Position numbers and translations under genes: made by a program
Shown here: piece by piece, positions 34,045-46,784 of the stretch
How positions within the stretch are numbered: the stretch's first letter is position 1
How the letters are laid out: every line of letters begins with the position of its first letter
Assembly: GCA_001599755.1 (NCBI GenBank)
Contig: BCHX01000004.1
Span: 4,774,001 to 4,838,000, forward strand
Direction of reading: 5' to 3'
DNA length: 64,000 bases
Origin: Gliomastix tumulicola
Lineage: Eukaryota; Ascomycota; Sordariomycetes; Hypocreales; Bionectriaceae
The notes under the pieces: model-generated
Database searches by the model: none
What the model was told of the DNA's origin: nothing
What the model saw: the letters and a program-made list of their open reading frames with translations, nothing else

Positions 34045-35073
34045 TCATACTTCCAACTCCGTCGGGTGGCCCCTGATTGCGAGCCTCTCCTCCTCCGTCA
34101 GCTCTATTCCGAACCACATCTTCAATGCGGCAATTCTCTCGTCTTCTGTTTGGAAGACCTGCATGACCTTGGTTCTCCCTCCTAGATTTTCCTTCCGAAT
34201 CTCATTCGCTAAGATTCGCTTGCCGAATATTTCTTGTCGACAATCCTTTGCTGCCTCAGTGCCATGCGACACTGGTCTTCGGAGGAATTTGACAACAGCC
34301 ACGTTGGTCACGGCGGCACTTTCTGGGCTACCGCTGGTGAAACAATTGACGACCTCGAAGTCTTCCGGGAGCCACTCGACTGCGTCGTTGAAGCCATAGA
34401 AGGTTCGCCAGGGCTGGGATTCGTGATTGCGACACTGGTAAAGCCACATTTTGTGTTCTGTGGAGCTTGAAGCCTGGCCAGGGAGATGGTCACGTATGTA
34501 GCGGGCGTCTTGAGTCCCCATATTGCGGCTGACGAAATTCTCGATGAGCTGCATCGGCTGTGTCGGCCCATCACCGCCGAAGCAGACGTCGACTGCCCAA
34601 CGGGTTCCGCCCGAGAAAGTGACGATTAGGACGATGTGACCCCTAAGGCGGATGGTTAACCATGACCCCTTAGCTTAAGAAAGTGATTTTTGATCTTACC
34701 ATCCCTGGAAATCCCCGACTGGAATTCCATGGATACGAGTCTTGCTTTTGACACCAACAGGGTAGACGTGAAATCCTAGCTCTCGCAGCATGTAAAGGAA
34801 CAAAAGATTGTTCTCCAGACAGTAGCCACCTCTACCCTTCCCATTTCCGACGATTTTCTGGAAGAGCCGTTGCGGATCGAGGTTGACGCGTCGTTCTGAC
34901 GAGTAGTGGAGGATCAGAGTCTCATAGGGAACTGTCGAAAGCATGTGGGTATGCAAAACTTTGAGGAAATCGAGATCTGGCGACACATCATCGAGACTGA
35001 GATACTTGGATGGGACCTCAAGCAAGGCCAAAAACTCGGCAACTTGCTGATCGGTGTACGTCCGCGCATCCAT
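34045..35073 (-). CDS. Arylamine N-acetyltransferase (NAT family)
   Basis: I model two exons on the minus strand, 35073-34700 and 34642-34045, giving 323 residues; the 57-nt intron starts GTAAG and ends TTAG. The start is the ATG of MDARTYTDQQ; the frame is open a little further but without ATG. The catalytic triad is visible: Cys85 in GRGGYCLENN, His127 in WGHIVLIV and Asp143 in WAVDVCFGG. NATs move an acyl group from acyl-CoA to arylamines or arylhydrazines. Fungal members detoxify aromatic amines; the Fusarium FDB2 enzyme uses malonyl-CoA on 2-aminophenol from plant benzoxazolinones. The amidase gene 2 kb away on the other strand may act in the same pathway, as an inference. Confidence 0.9.
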
Positions 35074-37026
35074 GATTCTTCCCAATCGAATGGTGCCCGA
35101 TATGCCGATGCACCAATAGACGTTGACTCGAGATATGAGTTGGAACGGGCCGAGTTGCTCCTATGGAGGATGTTGTGTCCTTTCCAGTGTTGTCACGCGA
35201 AAAGCTGGCTGGTAGAAATACGAGGACTGAGCGGTAGTATTTATCTTTTGAGTAGCAGGCATCCGCAGCGAACGCCCACCGCCAGTGACTGATAGACTCT
35301 CTAACATCTGTGAATGCTGAACTACCATTTGACCGCCTCCGCGCGTCAATCAAGATTTTGAACCGAATCAGAGAGGGGTTTTCAAATCAGACATGAATCC
35401 AATCATGGAACTGTTTGTTAGATGTATCTCCTCGTTTTGTCCGTTCGCTCTGTTATTTTTGAGATGTACTTGGCCCTCTAACAGAAATATTTGAGTAGAG
35501 CCTATTTGTTGCGATTAGGAAGCATATTGTTTCGAGTAGGAGCAGCTTCATGCGCATGGTTCTAACAGCTGAAGCTGGTTTACCGCCTTACAGCGAGATA
35601 TGTCTGAATCATGAATAATGAGTGCCGCGCGTCACGAATGTTTACTGTACATCACATATCTTCGTCTCGCAGGGGTGAAAAAATCGGTAAGCTGAAACAC
35701 CAGACCCAAAATCAACCTGATTGTATGTATAGGCACCTTCCAGACTTCCTGGGTGTCTATAGCGCCTCCTTGACGATCCTCAGTGGTTCAAGCTCAATTA
35801 TCTATGTCTCTCTAAATCAAGGCTTACCCGACATGCAAGTAGGGAAGAAGTAAGTCATCAGTAGGGCCGGTCGAATAAGGCATTCGGGTCAATTGACAAT
35901 GCCACCAGTCTCCAAGTGGCGACAGAGGCGTCCGTCTCATGGGCATGTCATGTTGTCTTTTCGCCAAAACTTGGGAGTGAAACTATTTGATCCCGAAGAT
36001 TGCAGCTCCATGGAGGAAAGACGACTGAGTTACAGGTTTGAATAGCTTGAGAGCTTTACCTCATCAAGGGCTAGTCTCGAATTCCTATGCTACAACCTAA
36101 ATAATACCCAGGCACGTAGTTTTTAGGAGAGAAAGAGAGATACTTAGCAGCGAACGAATGATCGATTGTACGAGTGATCGAATGATCTTTCGGTACCATA
36201 ACCCTCTCCCAATATGATTAGCACGATGAAGGTGCCTTGGTCATAGATTCTGAAGAAGTTGATGATTTCTATTCTCTCTAGTGCGCAAACGCGCTTGCCT
36301 TATTATTCCTGAGGCTGGGCTAGTCCCAATTAGAGGAGGTTATTCCTCCCCGGTCTCTCCCCGGGGACACTTCCCGTGTCAATGATGACCTGAAAAGAAC
36401 TGTCAAATGGCTGCTCGACGCATATTACCCGTTTCGGCCAGCCCACTCCGTAGCGAGGTGGGACCGAGCAGCAGGAACAGCACTGGCCGAGGAGGCGGGT
36501 TGGAGACTGTGCAGGTGAGGGCGGGACAAGGGTGTGTATGGGCTGCAGTCTGACTGCCAAGGTACTGTTTGTGCAGAGTACGTACAGTCGTCCTGCAGAT
36601 ACGGGCGTGCATACCGCACAAGTGAGAGACAGTTCCTGCTGTGATAGGAAATGATGGCTGCGGTAATTGCGAGTAACTTTTCCACAGCGGGGTGAGTGCA
36701 CCTCAGGCGGACCCGGCGTGACACGTTCGGAATGCACTGAATCTACCCATTGAAGAATCATCTTGGCGCGTATTCACACTTGAAAGGTAGGACCTGTAAC
36801 TCAATCACTTACTACTCGACCGCTTGTCGCCCAAGTTATTTGAGACCTACATATAGTAATACATGTATGTCTACCGTCATTTACTAGCAGGTCGTTGATC
36901 TTGACTGTACCTGCCTCTCTCCCTCAAGAGCTATCTTCTAGATCATGTGCTTGAGTCGAATACCCATGCAGCCCCTTACTCATTCCTTTCTGAACTAGTC
37001 ATCATTGCCACGCTCGATGCCCAAGT
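35074..37026. other. Intergenic between NAT and amidase (divergent)
   Basis: Nearly 2 kb between divergent starts. Open frames are short and none resembles a known domain. It must hold the promoters of both flanking genes. Confidence 0.5.
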
Positions 37027-38689
37027 ATGTTGTCGCATCCGCATCGTTGGACAGCCACCCAGGCGCTTAAGATGCTCCGGGTCGGTGCAATCACGGTGGA
37101 GAGATATGCCCTACTTCTCCTTGACTACATCAAGCAGCGCGATGGTACCGTCAAGGCATGGGCCTACTTGGGTGAGTTCTATCTCCTCGACTGCGCCATA
37201 ACCTAAGGCTGCCATTTCCGCAGCCTAAGAGCTGGAGCCTGACGAAACGACAGAGATCAGGTACAACGTCTGGATGCTAACTTTCCCTTAACCTAGACCG
37301 CGAGGCAGTGCTCAGGCAGGCTTGCGCCTTGGACAAGGTTCCTCCTGAACAGAGGGGGCCGCTCCATGGATTGCCGATAGGTATCAAGGATATCATGGAT
37401 ACTCAAGGTATCACAAGGCAGCTGGCAATTCGCAGCTTGACCAATGATTCGGATAAGCTAACGCATTGCTGTAGATATGCCCACACAGTTCGGCTCACCC
37501 ATCTATGAAGGGAACCGACCAAGCCGGGACTCATCCGCTGTGGCGATACTCCGCAATGCAGGCGCTCTCATCTTCGGTTCGCAAGCTTACGACTTCACCC
37601 CCTTTCCCCAGCGCTGCAGTCCCTTAGTCTCGATGCCCATGTACTTACAGAAACCCTGCAGGAAAGACCACGACTACGGAATTCTCCCTGACAAACTCGG
37701 GGCCGAACACGACTAACCCTCACGATTCCACCCGCACGCCGGGAGGTTCCTCATGCGGGTCTGCGGCTGCGGTTGCGGATTTTCAGGTACCGCTGAGTCT
37801 GGGATCACAGACCTGGGGAAGTGTAATCCGCCCAGCTTCGTTCACAGGGGTCTTTGCCATGAAGCCTACGCACGGGGTAATCTCCCTGGCTGGGCAGCAA
37901 GCAGTCGCCCCGACCTTCGATTCCTTCGGCTTCTTTGCCCGAAGTGTCGAGGACCTCCAGCTACTCGCAGACGTCTTTGCCCTTCGGAGCGACGACTCTG
38001 TTCAAACCTCGTACCCCGAAGACATGTCTGTCGCTCTCATGAAGACACCCCTTTGGCCGCAGGCTGGACTGGGAACAGTCGCCGCCATGGAGAAGGCTGC
38101 CCAGCTGCTCCGGAAGGAAGGCATCACGGTCCAAGATGTTGCTTTTCCGCCTGAAATCTCAGATGCGGAAACTCTTCAGCGCATCCAGGAAGTTATCAGA
38201 AATACCGAAGCCCAGGCATCGCTTTTGAGGGAATGCCGTACCAGCAAGCACATGCTATCCCCGGAGATTTGCGGAATTGTCGAGAAGAGTGCACACTACA
38301 CCAAGAGAGAAGTCGTCCAGGCCTCAGACACGTTCGCGATCATGCGTCATGCAATGAACAATCTCGCTGAGGACTACTCGGTTATCCTTACCCCAAGCGC
38401 GGTGGATGAAGCCCCAGTCGGCCTGGAAGACATGGGCGAGGCGACATTCAATGCCATGTGGACGGTAAGATTACATTCCGTAGAGCAGGGGTATATCGAG
38501 ATAACAGCGCTTACTGGCTAACGATGCTCTTAGGGATTTCACATGCCTGTGATCAATATTCCGGCATTTATCGGCGCTAACGGTATGCCGATTGGGGTGT
38601 CCCTCGTCGCGCCCAAGTTCCATGACCAACAGCTATTGCGGATTTGCAAAATCCTGACTTGGATTCTCGCTACCGAAGTGGCAAAGTGA
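37027..38689 (+). CDS. Amidase-signature family hydrolase
   Basis: I model five exons, 37027-37171, 37297-37407, 37475-37576, 37662-38464 and 38534-38689, giving 438 residues with all phases matching. The start reads MLSHPHRWTATQALKML. The Lys of the catalytic triad is in LPIGIKDIMDT, the cis-Ser in GGSSCGSAAAVA and the nucleophile Ser in SQTWGSVIRPAS. In most relatives the residue two before that Ser is Gly or Ala and helps form the oxyanion hole; here it is Trp. The third intron has a weak donor (GTTCGC). The remaining sequence is intact to GANGMPIGVSLVAPKF near the end. These enzymes cut C-N bonds of amides. Activity may be changed or lost through the Trp. Confidence 0.85.
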
Positions 38690-39311
38690 AGCGAGCTTCA
38701 TGGTGCACTCTTCCTGGAATGGTGGCCCGTCATACAGCCCATCATACAGCTAGTTATCAGTGTGCGTCAAGGATGGGATTGCGCGAGCATTTGAGACGAC
38801 ATTAGGTGTCCGTCTGATACGTCTGATACACAGCCCCTGGCAAGTAGGCAATACCGACATAACATGGCTAGGTGGCAATGCGTGAGCAGATGACTCTTTT
38901 CTGTCGCAGAATCCTACAAAATTCGTCGTCATAGGCAATATATACCCAATAACAAGCAATCTATAGCTGTTACACAACTCAGACACACCACCACTTGGAA
39001 ACACACCTCGGTGTTGCCGGCGTAAGCAGTCTCGTTAGGCCCACCCCACCTACCAATAGCAACCAAGAGATTCTTCAAATGCCGCCTCAAATCAAGAATT
39101 ATGACACCTGTAGACAAGTCTAGAACCAAGCGGCGTTAAGTAAGATTCCCCTCGCCTCGGTTAGACTCGGAATTCGGACCCAAAACCCCGCCCCCCAGCG
39201 TGATTCTCACCTCTCTTATTGACCTAAGTACCCTTCCCTTCGTGCATTTGTAGGATGGCCTCATACCCCTAAATATCATCGACTTCGATTTCTCCCTATC
39301 AGCCTAACAGG
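38690..39311. other. Intergenic, promoter side of the NLR gene
   Basis: About 620 bases with no supported gene. Confidence 0.5.
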
Positions 39312-42300
39312 ATGCGGCTACTTCAGCGCAACAAGGATGGCACCCTTGGCCTCAGCAGAGACTGGGCCGGAGAGTCATTGCCCCCGTATGCCATTTTGTC
39401 TCACACTTGGCTGGAGGACAACGAGAAAGAAATCAATTACCAGGACCTCACTCGAAGAGGTATCGAAGAAGCAAAGAAAGACAAGCCCGAAAGCTACGCG
39501 AAGATCCAATTCTGTGCCGAACGAGCCGCCATCGATGGTTTCGACTGCTTCTGGATTGACACCTGCTGCATCCAGCGGGAGAGCAGCACCGAGTTGCAAT
39601 ACGCAATAACGAGCATGTTTGACTGGTATCGTAACGCTGCTCGGTGCTATGTGTACCTGAGCGACGTTTCTATCGAGCCGGCTGAGCTAGATCAGTCACC
39701 ACCACCAGCACTCTGGGAGCCCTCGTTCAGGAAGTGTAGGTGGTTTACCCGTGGCTGGACTCTCCAAGAACTCCTCGCCCCTCAACAAGTGAGCTTCTAC
39801 TCTAAGGAGGGGCTGCTACTGGGCAACAAGGATTCACTAGGCCCGACTATTATAGAAATCACCGGTATCCCGATCGAGGCCCTTCAAGGGCAAGACCTAG
39901 AGAGCTTTAGTGTGGAGCAACGACGGTCATGGGCCGCTCGTCGGAGGACGAAGAGAGTCGAGGACGGGGCATACTGCCTCTTAGGGATCTTTGGCGTTAC
40001 TACGTTCTACAACTATGGCGAAGGACAGGAGCGCGCGTTCGAGCGCCTCGAACATGAGATTGACAAAAAGATATCGAAACGTTTGTCTCTCGATAAATTC
40101 GACAAACTACTGACTTACCTGCCCGCCGTCAGTGAAGCCGCCTTCAATGCGATACAAAATCAACACCAACCAACCTGTCTACCCAATACAAGAACGGACC
40201 TCCTGCTCCAGATTCAGAGCTGGATTGAAGGCGACGATGACGGATGCATTTGCTGGCTGAATGGCATGGCAGGGACGGGGAAGTCCACAGTTGTGCGCAC
40301 AGTGGCTCGAACCTACTATCAGACTGGCGTATTAGGGGCCAGCTTTTTCTTTTCCAAGGGTGGTGGCGACGTGGCCAAGGCCAGCAAGCTTGTCACGACA
40401 CTAGCCAGGCAACTTGCCAATAAGCGACTGGAGGTGAGACGACACATTTGTGATGCTGTCAGCAGGCAAGCAGATATCAAGGAGCTTGGCATACGTGATC
40501 AGTGGGAGCAGCTGGTTATGAAGCCACTCGACAAGCTTACCATCCAGGCGCGGAAGCCCATATTCCTCTTCATCATAGATGCCCTTGACGAATGTGATGA
40601 AGAGAGTGACATTCGGCTGATCCTGCGCTTGTTCAGTGGTCTCAAGTCTCCTCACCCCGTACGATTGCGTATCCTCATCACAAGCAGGCCGCACGGATCG
40701 ATTCGACGCGGCTTCGAAGACATTTCAGCCTGCAAGAAGATCGTTCTCCACGAAGTGGCTCGAGATCAAATCAACCATGATCTTACCGTGTTTATTGAGC
40801 ATGAATTTTCTTTGATGAGAAGGAAGTATGGCCTCGATCTAGATTGGCCTGGGACACGAATTATCCAACGTCTTGTTGCGATATCGTGCGGTCTGTTTAT
40901 CTGGGCCTCGACCGCTTGTCGATTTATCTTTCGAAAGAGAACGGTCGACTCTATCATGCCGCGAATCAACAGCCTGCTCCACGGCTTTGCCAAAGGTAGC
41001 GACTCTGTCAAACGGCTAGATGAAATTTACACGAATGTCCTTCAAGCCGCGTTCGACGAAGACGAAATTGATGAGGCGGATAGAGAGGAATATTACGCAA
41101 TGATAAGGCGACTCCTTGGCTCAATCGTGGCATTACGCTCCCCGATCTGCGCCAAGTCCCTGTCGAGGCTGCTCGGGGAGTCTCCGAACGACGTCAAGGG
41201 AACGCTCGACGATCTGCAATCAATCCTCAATATCAGCAGTGATCCAAGTGAACCGGTTCGACTGCATCATCCTACCTTCAGAGACTTCCTGCTTGACAAA
41301 GAGCGATGTTTAAATCGAAATTTCTGGGTTGACGAAAAGGAAGCACACAGGACACTCGGAGACAGCTGCATCACTACCATGCTCAGCATGCTGAAGAGAG
41401 ACATGTGCGGGTTGAAGTCGCTGAGTAGTCCTGCCACAGACTTGTCCTCCGATGTGATCCAAAGCTTCATCCCGACTGAGCTACAATACGCCTGTATTTA
41501 CTGGGTCGAGCACTATAGCCAGAGTAATCTGGTTCTTGTCGATGGTGATACCATCGACGAGTTTCTGAAGACCCATTTTCTCTACTGGCTTGAAGCAATG
41601 AGCATCATGGGAAAGATCACCGAAGCGATCGCAGCACTTCGACTTTATCATTCTCTCTTACATGTGTGTATATTGACATCACCCTTGTAATCTTTGCTCT
41701 ACTGACAACACACTTGCAGCCCCAGTACAACCAGCGCCAGATACAGTTTGTCAAGGAAGCCAGACGTTTACTCTTCAAGATTCAGAACATGATCAAAGAG
41801 TTCCCCCTCCAAGTATACACTTCCGGCGTGATTTTCGCCCCTTCGACGCACGATGGCCGAGAAAGCTTCTGGCAGTCCATACATCCACCTTGGGAGAGAT
41901 TTGAGCTTGGTCTTCCTCAGACCAGGGAGGCATTCAACTATGTCAGTGACCTATCCTTCACACCTGACAGCCAACGGATTGTGTCAGGATCAAGCTTTGA
42001 GGCGGTTAGAATGTGGGATGTCTTATCAAGAGCCCCGATTCGGAAGTTCGAAGGCGGAGCGGTCGACAAAATAGGCTCCGTGGCAATTTCGCACAATGGG
42101 GAAATGCTTGCGGCAGGCTCAGATGACTGGACTGTCATGATCTGGGACGCTCACACAGGGGCATTGAAACATTCACTCAAAACTCATTTGGGCTGGGTTA
42201 ACACCGTTGCTTTCTCGCCGAACGACGACCTGCTTGCCTCTGGAGCAATGGATAAGACCGTCGTGCTCTGGGATCCTGCCACTGGGGAGATGGTCAAACA

Positions 42301-42970
42301 AATTTCCAATCAGGCAAGCTATGTCAACACTGTCGTCTTTTCTCCCGATGGCACTAAGATCGCAACGGGTGCTAGTGACGAGATCATAAGGATTTGGACC
42401 ACCATGGGACACCTGGACATGGAGCTGACTGGACACACCGGCCCAATCAACTCAATTCAGTTTTCGCATCAAGGAACGCGTCTCATTTCAGGCTCCGACG
42501 ATACGGCCATTAAAATATGGGACACAAAAACTGGGCTGGAGTGCATGCATATCTCCGGTCACAAGAAGAAGGTCTGGGCTGTTGCGTTCTCACCTGACGA
42601 AAGAACCGTTGCCTCGGGGTCTGAAGACAAGACAATACGGGTCTGGGACGCCATGGACGGCACCCTGATCCGCACATTGGTTAATGACAAGAGTGGCATA
42701 AACGCCGTCGTGTTTTCGCCCGACAATGCGCTACTTGCATCCAGCTCTTTTGATGATGAAATACGTCTTTGGGATGCAAAGACGTGGAATCTGATTGGAA
42801 ATCTCGACGACTTTGGCCATATCCAGTCCGACACACTAACCGCACGAAGGCCTAACCTTCCCTCTCCAGGAGATGTGGTAACGCCCAGTGGTCAGGAGCA
42901 TGGGGGTCACTCTAAGGAGAGTAAGAGACTTGTGTCATATATAGGCCACTGGATAGCTTCGGGATCCTAA
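39312..42970 (+). CDS. HET-NACHT-WD40 protein (HNWD / HET-E type NLR), C terminus truncated
   Basis: I model exons 39312-41663 and 41720-42970, giving 1,200 residues; the intron starts GTGTGT and ends TTGCAG in phase 0. The HET domain is N-terminal (MRLLQRNKDG, PPYAILSHTW, CFWIDTCCIQ). The NACHT domain has the P-loop GMAGTGKST at about residue 318 and Walker B IFLFIIDALDECDEE at about 416. From about residue 857 come seven WD40 repeats such as VNTVAFSPNDDLLASGAMDKTVVLWD. This is the layout of Podospora HET-E/HET-D, which sense partner proteins through WD repeats and trigger incompatibility through HET. The last sensible repeat is cut off at SGS-stop-DYRIILW, where CAA to TAA would explain the stop. 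Confidence 0.92.
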
Positions 42971-43320
42971 GACTATAGAATCATATTGTGGCGGCGGGGG
43001 CGGAGTGCTGGAAGCATTTGGGCTACACGGATGCCATCAACGATCTTGCCTTCTCCCTTGACTACCAGGCAATGTCTGGCTTCAGACGGCAAAACTCTGG
43101 AAAGCTAGCATGCCAATAATGGAAAACTCGCCCGCAAGCTGTAAGGGTGTGCGGGTGATGTGTTCGCGGTTCGCCCCTCGTCCAATGGCGAATTGCTTAC
43201 CTCCTGTTCTACCGACGGCACTTATGTGGTCACAGGCCGGGACTTCATTGCCATGGCGGATTCCTCTACCTCGCTGTTGTTTGTAAACCTGCATAATTTT
43301 CCAATCGTAGTGCTCTCTTG
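42971..43320 (+). pseudogene. Decayed C-terminal WD40 repeats of the NLR gene
   Basis: After the stop, the same frame reads DYRIILW. Other frames then carry CWKHLGYTDAINDLAFSLDYQA, SDGKTLES, GDVFAVRPSSNGELLTSCSTDGTY. These are recognisable WD40 segments split by at least two frameshifts and further stops. I infer that the ancestral protein had two or three more repeats. Confidence 0.75.
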
Positions 43321-43985
43321 AATGTCTTTGAGTCCTGTTTTGCCATTCAGAAATCCGCAGGGAGACACCTTGCATCGGATGACTTCCGCCATGGGTAACA
43401 ACAATGACACGCTCAACAGAAAGCTTCTTTCGCTCCGTTGCATTCCTATATTTCTAATATAGAAGATAGTAGCCAAACCAAGAACGTCCTCTATCCCTTG
43501 GTACTATAGGTATGTATAAAATAGATGGCAGAGTTTGCTAGCTGGATTCAACAAGGTGAATAGAAAGGAGGTTTATGTAGGCCTGAAGGTTGCTCGTCGC
43601 TTAAATACACCAGACTATCCCGATCTGCATGACATCATCATTCCTGCAGCTTCAGTTGCGAATGACGTTCAAGAGACGCTGACGAAAGCGACTTTTCACG
43701 TCGTGCTCTTGGGTTCAGTGGTGGGACCTGATTCCATGTTTGTAGCCAATGGCATGAGACGAATGGTAATCTCTGCGATGCCACCAGTGTGGCGCAGGCA
43801 ATACCCGGGATAGGTGACATGTAGGTAGAACGCGCTAGTCACAGGACCACATTACTACCCAACTTGGAAAACCCTCGGCGACAGTTATGAGTGATGCCAA
43901 AGATTGATGACGAAGCGAGGGATCAAGCTCGACTTGGAAATTGCAATTCATACCTCGCATAGCTGCCAGGTTTCCTCTTCTCCTC
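43321..43985. other. Intergenic, no feature seen
   Basis: About 660 bases. A plus-strand frame at 43535-43813 has no recognised domain and is not called. Confidence 0.45.
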
Positions 43986-45378
43986 TCATTTACCATCGGC
44001 TCCTCGAATTGCCTCATCAACAGCCTTGGCTATTTCGTAGTCATACATCCAGGACTCGCAGACTGCAGATATAGCTCGGACGCGGTGCTCGATTTCGTCA
44101 TCGGTCGAGAGACCCTGCGATTGGATCTCTGCTTTCGCATAGGCGGCTTTGTCAACGGCCGCGTAAAGGCGGGCGTAATGGGGCATCCTAATAGAATCAA
44201 AAAGCGAGAGTGCATCTGGGAGATTCTTATCTCCTTTCCAGGCCCAATCTATTGCCTTAGTTAGGGCATATGCATCCTCAAGAGCAAATGCAGCCCCAGC
44301 TCCAAAGTGCCCCAGAAATTGATGCGCGGCGTCCCCAATAAGAATGACATTGTTGCCGGAAACAGCACTCTTGAGACGGGGCCCGGAGAAGAGCGCGAAC
44401 TCTCTTGTTTCTCCCCTAGCGGCCACCTGTAATATTTGTTGAACAGGTGTGCAAAAGTCATTGAGCTCGGGGAGAAGGAGGTGCAGATTGAAGGGTCGAC
44501 CCCAGCTGCCTAGACCCTCTGGTCTTGAGCGGAGGATGCGGACCGTAACTTCGAAGTCGTCGTTTCCAAGTGGACAAGTAAAGACATACAATCCAGACTT
44601 GTTCTTCCAAAAGACCGCCGTCCACGGGATGTCCTCGACTTTCTTCGCCTCCTGCTGGCTGATGATGGTGCGGTAGACGCATTGACCATTGTAGTCAAGC
44701 GCGTGGTCCGAGAAACGTAAGCTCCGAGTGACCTACATTCCACAGGCGGCGCAGTCAGTTTTCAATATCACGACGAATGGGTGGGCCGAATAGGAATGGT
44801 ACCGATCTTATGCCGTCTGCTCCGATGAGTAGGTCCACATCGTCGACATACCCGTCTTGGAAAAAGATTCGGACTTGGTTGTTGGGGAGGTTCTCGATTT
44901 TGACTAGTTTTTTTCCTACATGGACGGAATTCCGATCCAGAACCCGCAACAAGGCGGCCTGTAGCTTGCCGCGGAGGAGGCGGCGGCTGTTTCTGGTGTT
45001 GTTAGTAGGGCTGCCGTCCTGTCCTGGGTTAAGGAGCCCGCCCGTACGCCCATTTCTGTAGTAACATCAGCCAAGCAAAAGGCCGCAACGGCCAGTCCAA
45101 GTTACGTACCGTCTCTGCCCCATCTGCCCGTCGGGTGTTCGGAAAAAGTCTATGTCGTCGAGTTGTCCCGCGGCTCTATTGTGCTCGAGTAGTCTCCAGG
45201 CGTGCGCGTGTAAGGACATGCCGGCTCCAGATTCACAGATCAGGGGCTTCTTCTCGTACAAGTCCAACTGAACAAAAGGCAACTGAGCAAGCTCGATAGC
45301 AGCACCGAGGCCTGCGGGACCGCCACCGATGATGGCCACCTTGAAACGTTTCCGTGCTACCTCGTTTTCAGGTGGCAT
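43986..45378 (-). CDS. FAD-dependent aromatic-ring monooxygenase, salicylate-hydroxylase-like
   Basis: I model three exons on the minus strand, 45378-45110, 45055-44803 and 44732-43986, giving 422 residues; all phases match. The dinucleotide-binding motif VAIIGGGPAGLGAAIEL is at the N terminus, the DG-type motif LLIGADGIRS ends exon 2, and the second FAD motif NVILIGDAAHQFLGHFGAGAAFALEDA lies near residue 325. The family hydroxylates or decarboxylates aromatic acids using NAD(P)H and oxygen. It lies between the NLR gene and the Zn2Cys6 regulator, so it may be part of the oxidative gene group to its right; that grouping is inference. The substrate is unknown. Confidence 0.88.
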
Positions 45379-46784
45379 GGGGGCGGTATCTGGATAATAT
45401 TAGGAAGAGAGGGTCGGATAATTCGAAATGTTAGGCTATGATTAGCCGGCCGATGGGACAATCAGTAGCTCAGTCTCAATTATCCTCGTAAGAATAGCCT
45501 GGACAAAACAATTAGACGTAACATGAAAGAATTAAAATGTATAACAATATGGAAGCGTGGTCTCGGCTGGCGGTATTACATTGCAGCAAATCGCATAATC
45601 TCCATAGCGAGATGTTTCGGAAAACGACTTGTCTTACCCAGATCCAGCTGATGGCGTTGCTGCAGCCATCCAATGCTTCTCCAGCCTTCATCCCGACAAC
45701 TCCAGGACCAGCGGTCTGTGGTAAATTTACAGGAGATGAGTGCGCGTAAATACTCAGCTAGGCGGGGCGGTGGCAGGCGACAGTGTCACAGGAATAGCTT
45801 GTCCATCCGATGTAGAAGATCTGAGCGAACGCCGATCTTCAATGTCGTACCTGGAGTCGATCGGCACCGCTTCAAACATCACAGATGGTAGAAGGCAGGT
45901 CAAGGACTGGCACACGTACCGAGTTTGCCTTGAACGAACCCAGCCAGACACCAACCGCGCGCGCCCACCCCCAACAGCCCAGGGCTTTTCCTCTCACCAA
46001 CGCTCAACACCCGTCTCGAGCCCTCTACCAGAGCATCTCACATCTTCTCCTCCGACCTCGTCGGCGCCTGCGAGCTCTGCGCCCGCGCCTATCAAAGATT
46101 GGTGGCCGACGAGTTCTACCGACGAGAGGGAAGGAAAGAAGGAGTAAGAATCGGCGAATGAACTAAAAACAACCGCAGAGGGGCTGAAACAGGGTGTAAT
46201 GCTCGACTCGGTTGTTGAGCGAAGCACAGCCGCCCAATGATGTCTCAGCCATGATCGAAGCTGAGACAGAGCCCGGCTGTCCTATTGGAGGCTTTGTCAG
46301 GTGGGTGGGTCACAGTCGGGTAGAATATCCTAAAAGGAATGGGGCGTCGGGGAGCAGACCCAATTCACGAGTGGCAAATGCCGTGTCCGAAACTCCTGTA
46401 CCAGACTGACTTCGCCTCCCCAACGGCAGCGAAAGCAAGACAGGGGACTAACCGACTTTTTGACTCTGGAATCGAGAGAATCACGGATGGCTTCCCTTGA
46501 GTGCAGGAGCCTTCTTAGCCTTGAGTAAGTATGGAAGCCTTGGCGTAAATTAAGAAATAATATGAGTAGGGACGGGGAACAGCGTATAAACGGCAACTCC
46601 ATCCGCTCACCCCTCCCCGCCGATAAGTTTTAGTGCAGAGTTGGGGGGTAGTACCAAAGCTTGGATAAGCGACACAAATGCCAGCAAACCTGCTCAGATT
46701 ATCGACTGATCTTCAGCCCCTGCGCGCTCATCATCCCTTACTTGCGCTCGGAACGCAGGCCTTGGTCTCAGAAGTAGCCGAGCC
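45379..46784. other. Intergenic, FAD monooxygenase / regulator promoters
   Basis: 1.4 kb between two divergent starts. A plus-strand stretch near 46030-46160 reads plausible coding (SDLVGACELCARAYQRLVADEFY) but has no start or match that I recognise, so it is left uncalled. Confidence 0.4.

Noticed and set aside
43535..43813. 92-residue plus-strand frame after the NLR gene
   Set aside because: No similarity recognised and no splice partners; left as uncalled intergenic sequence.
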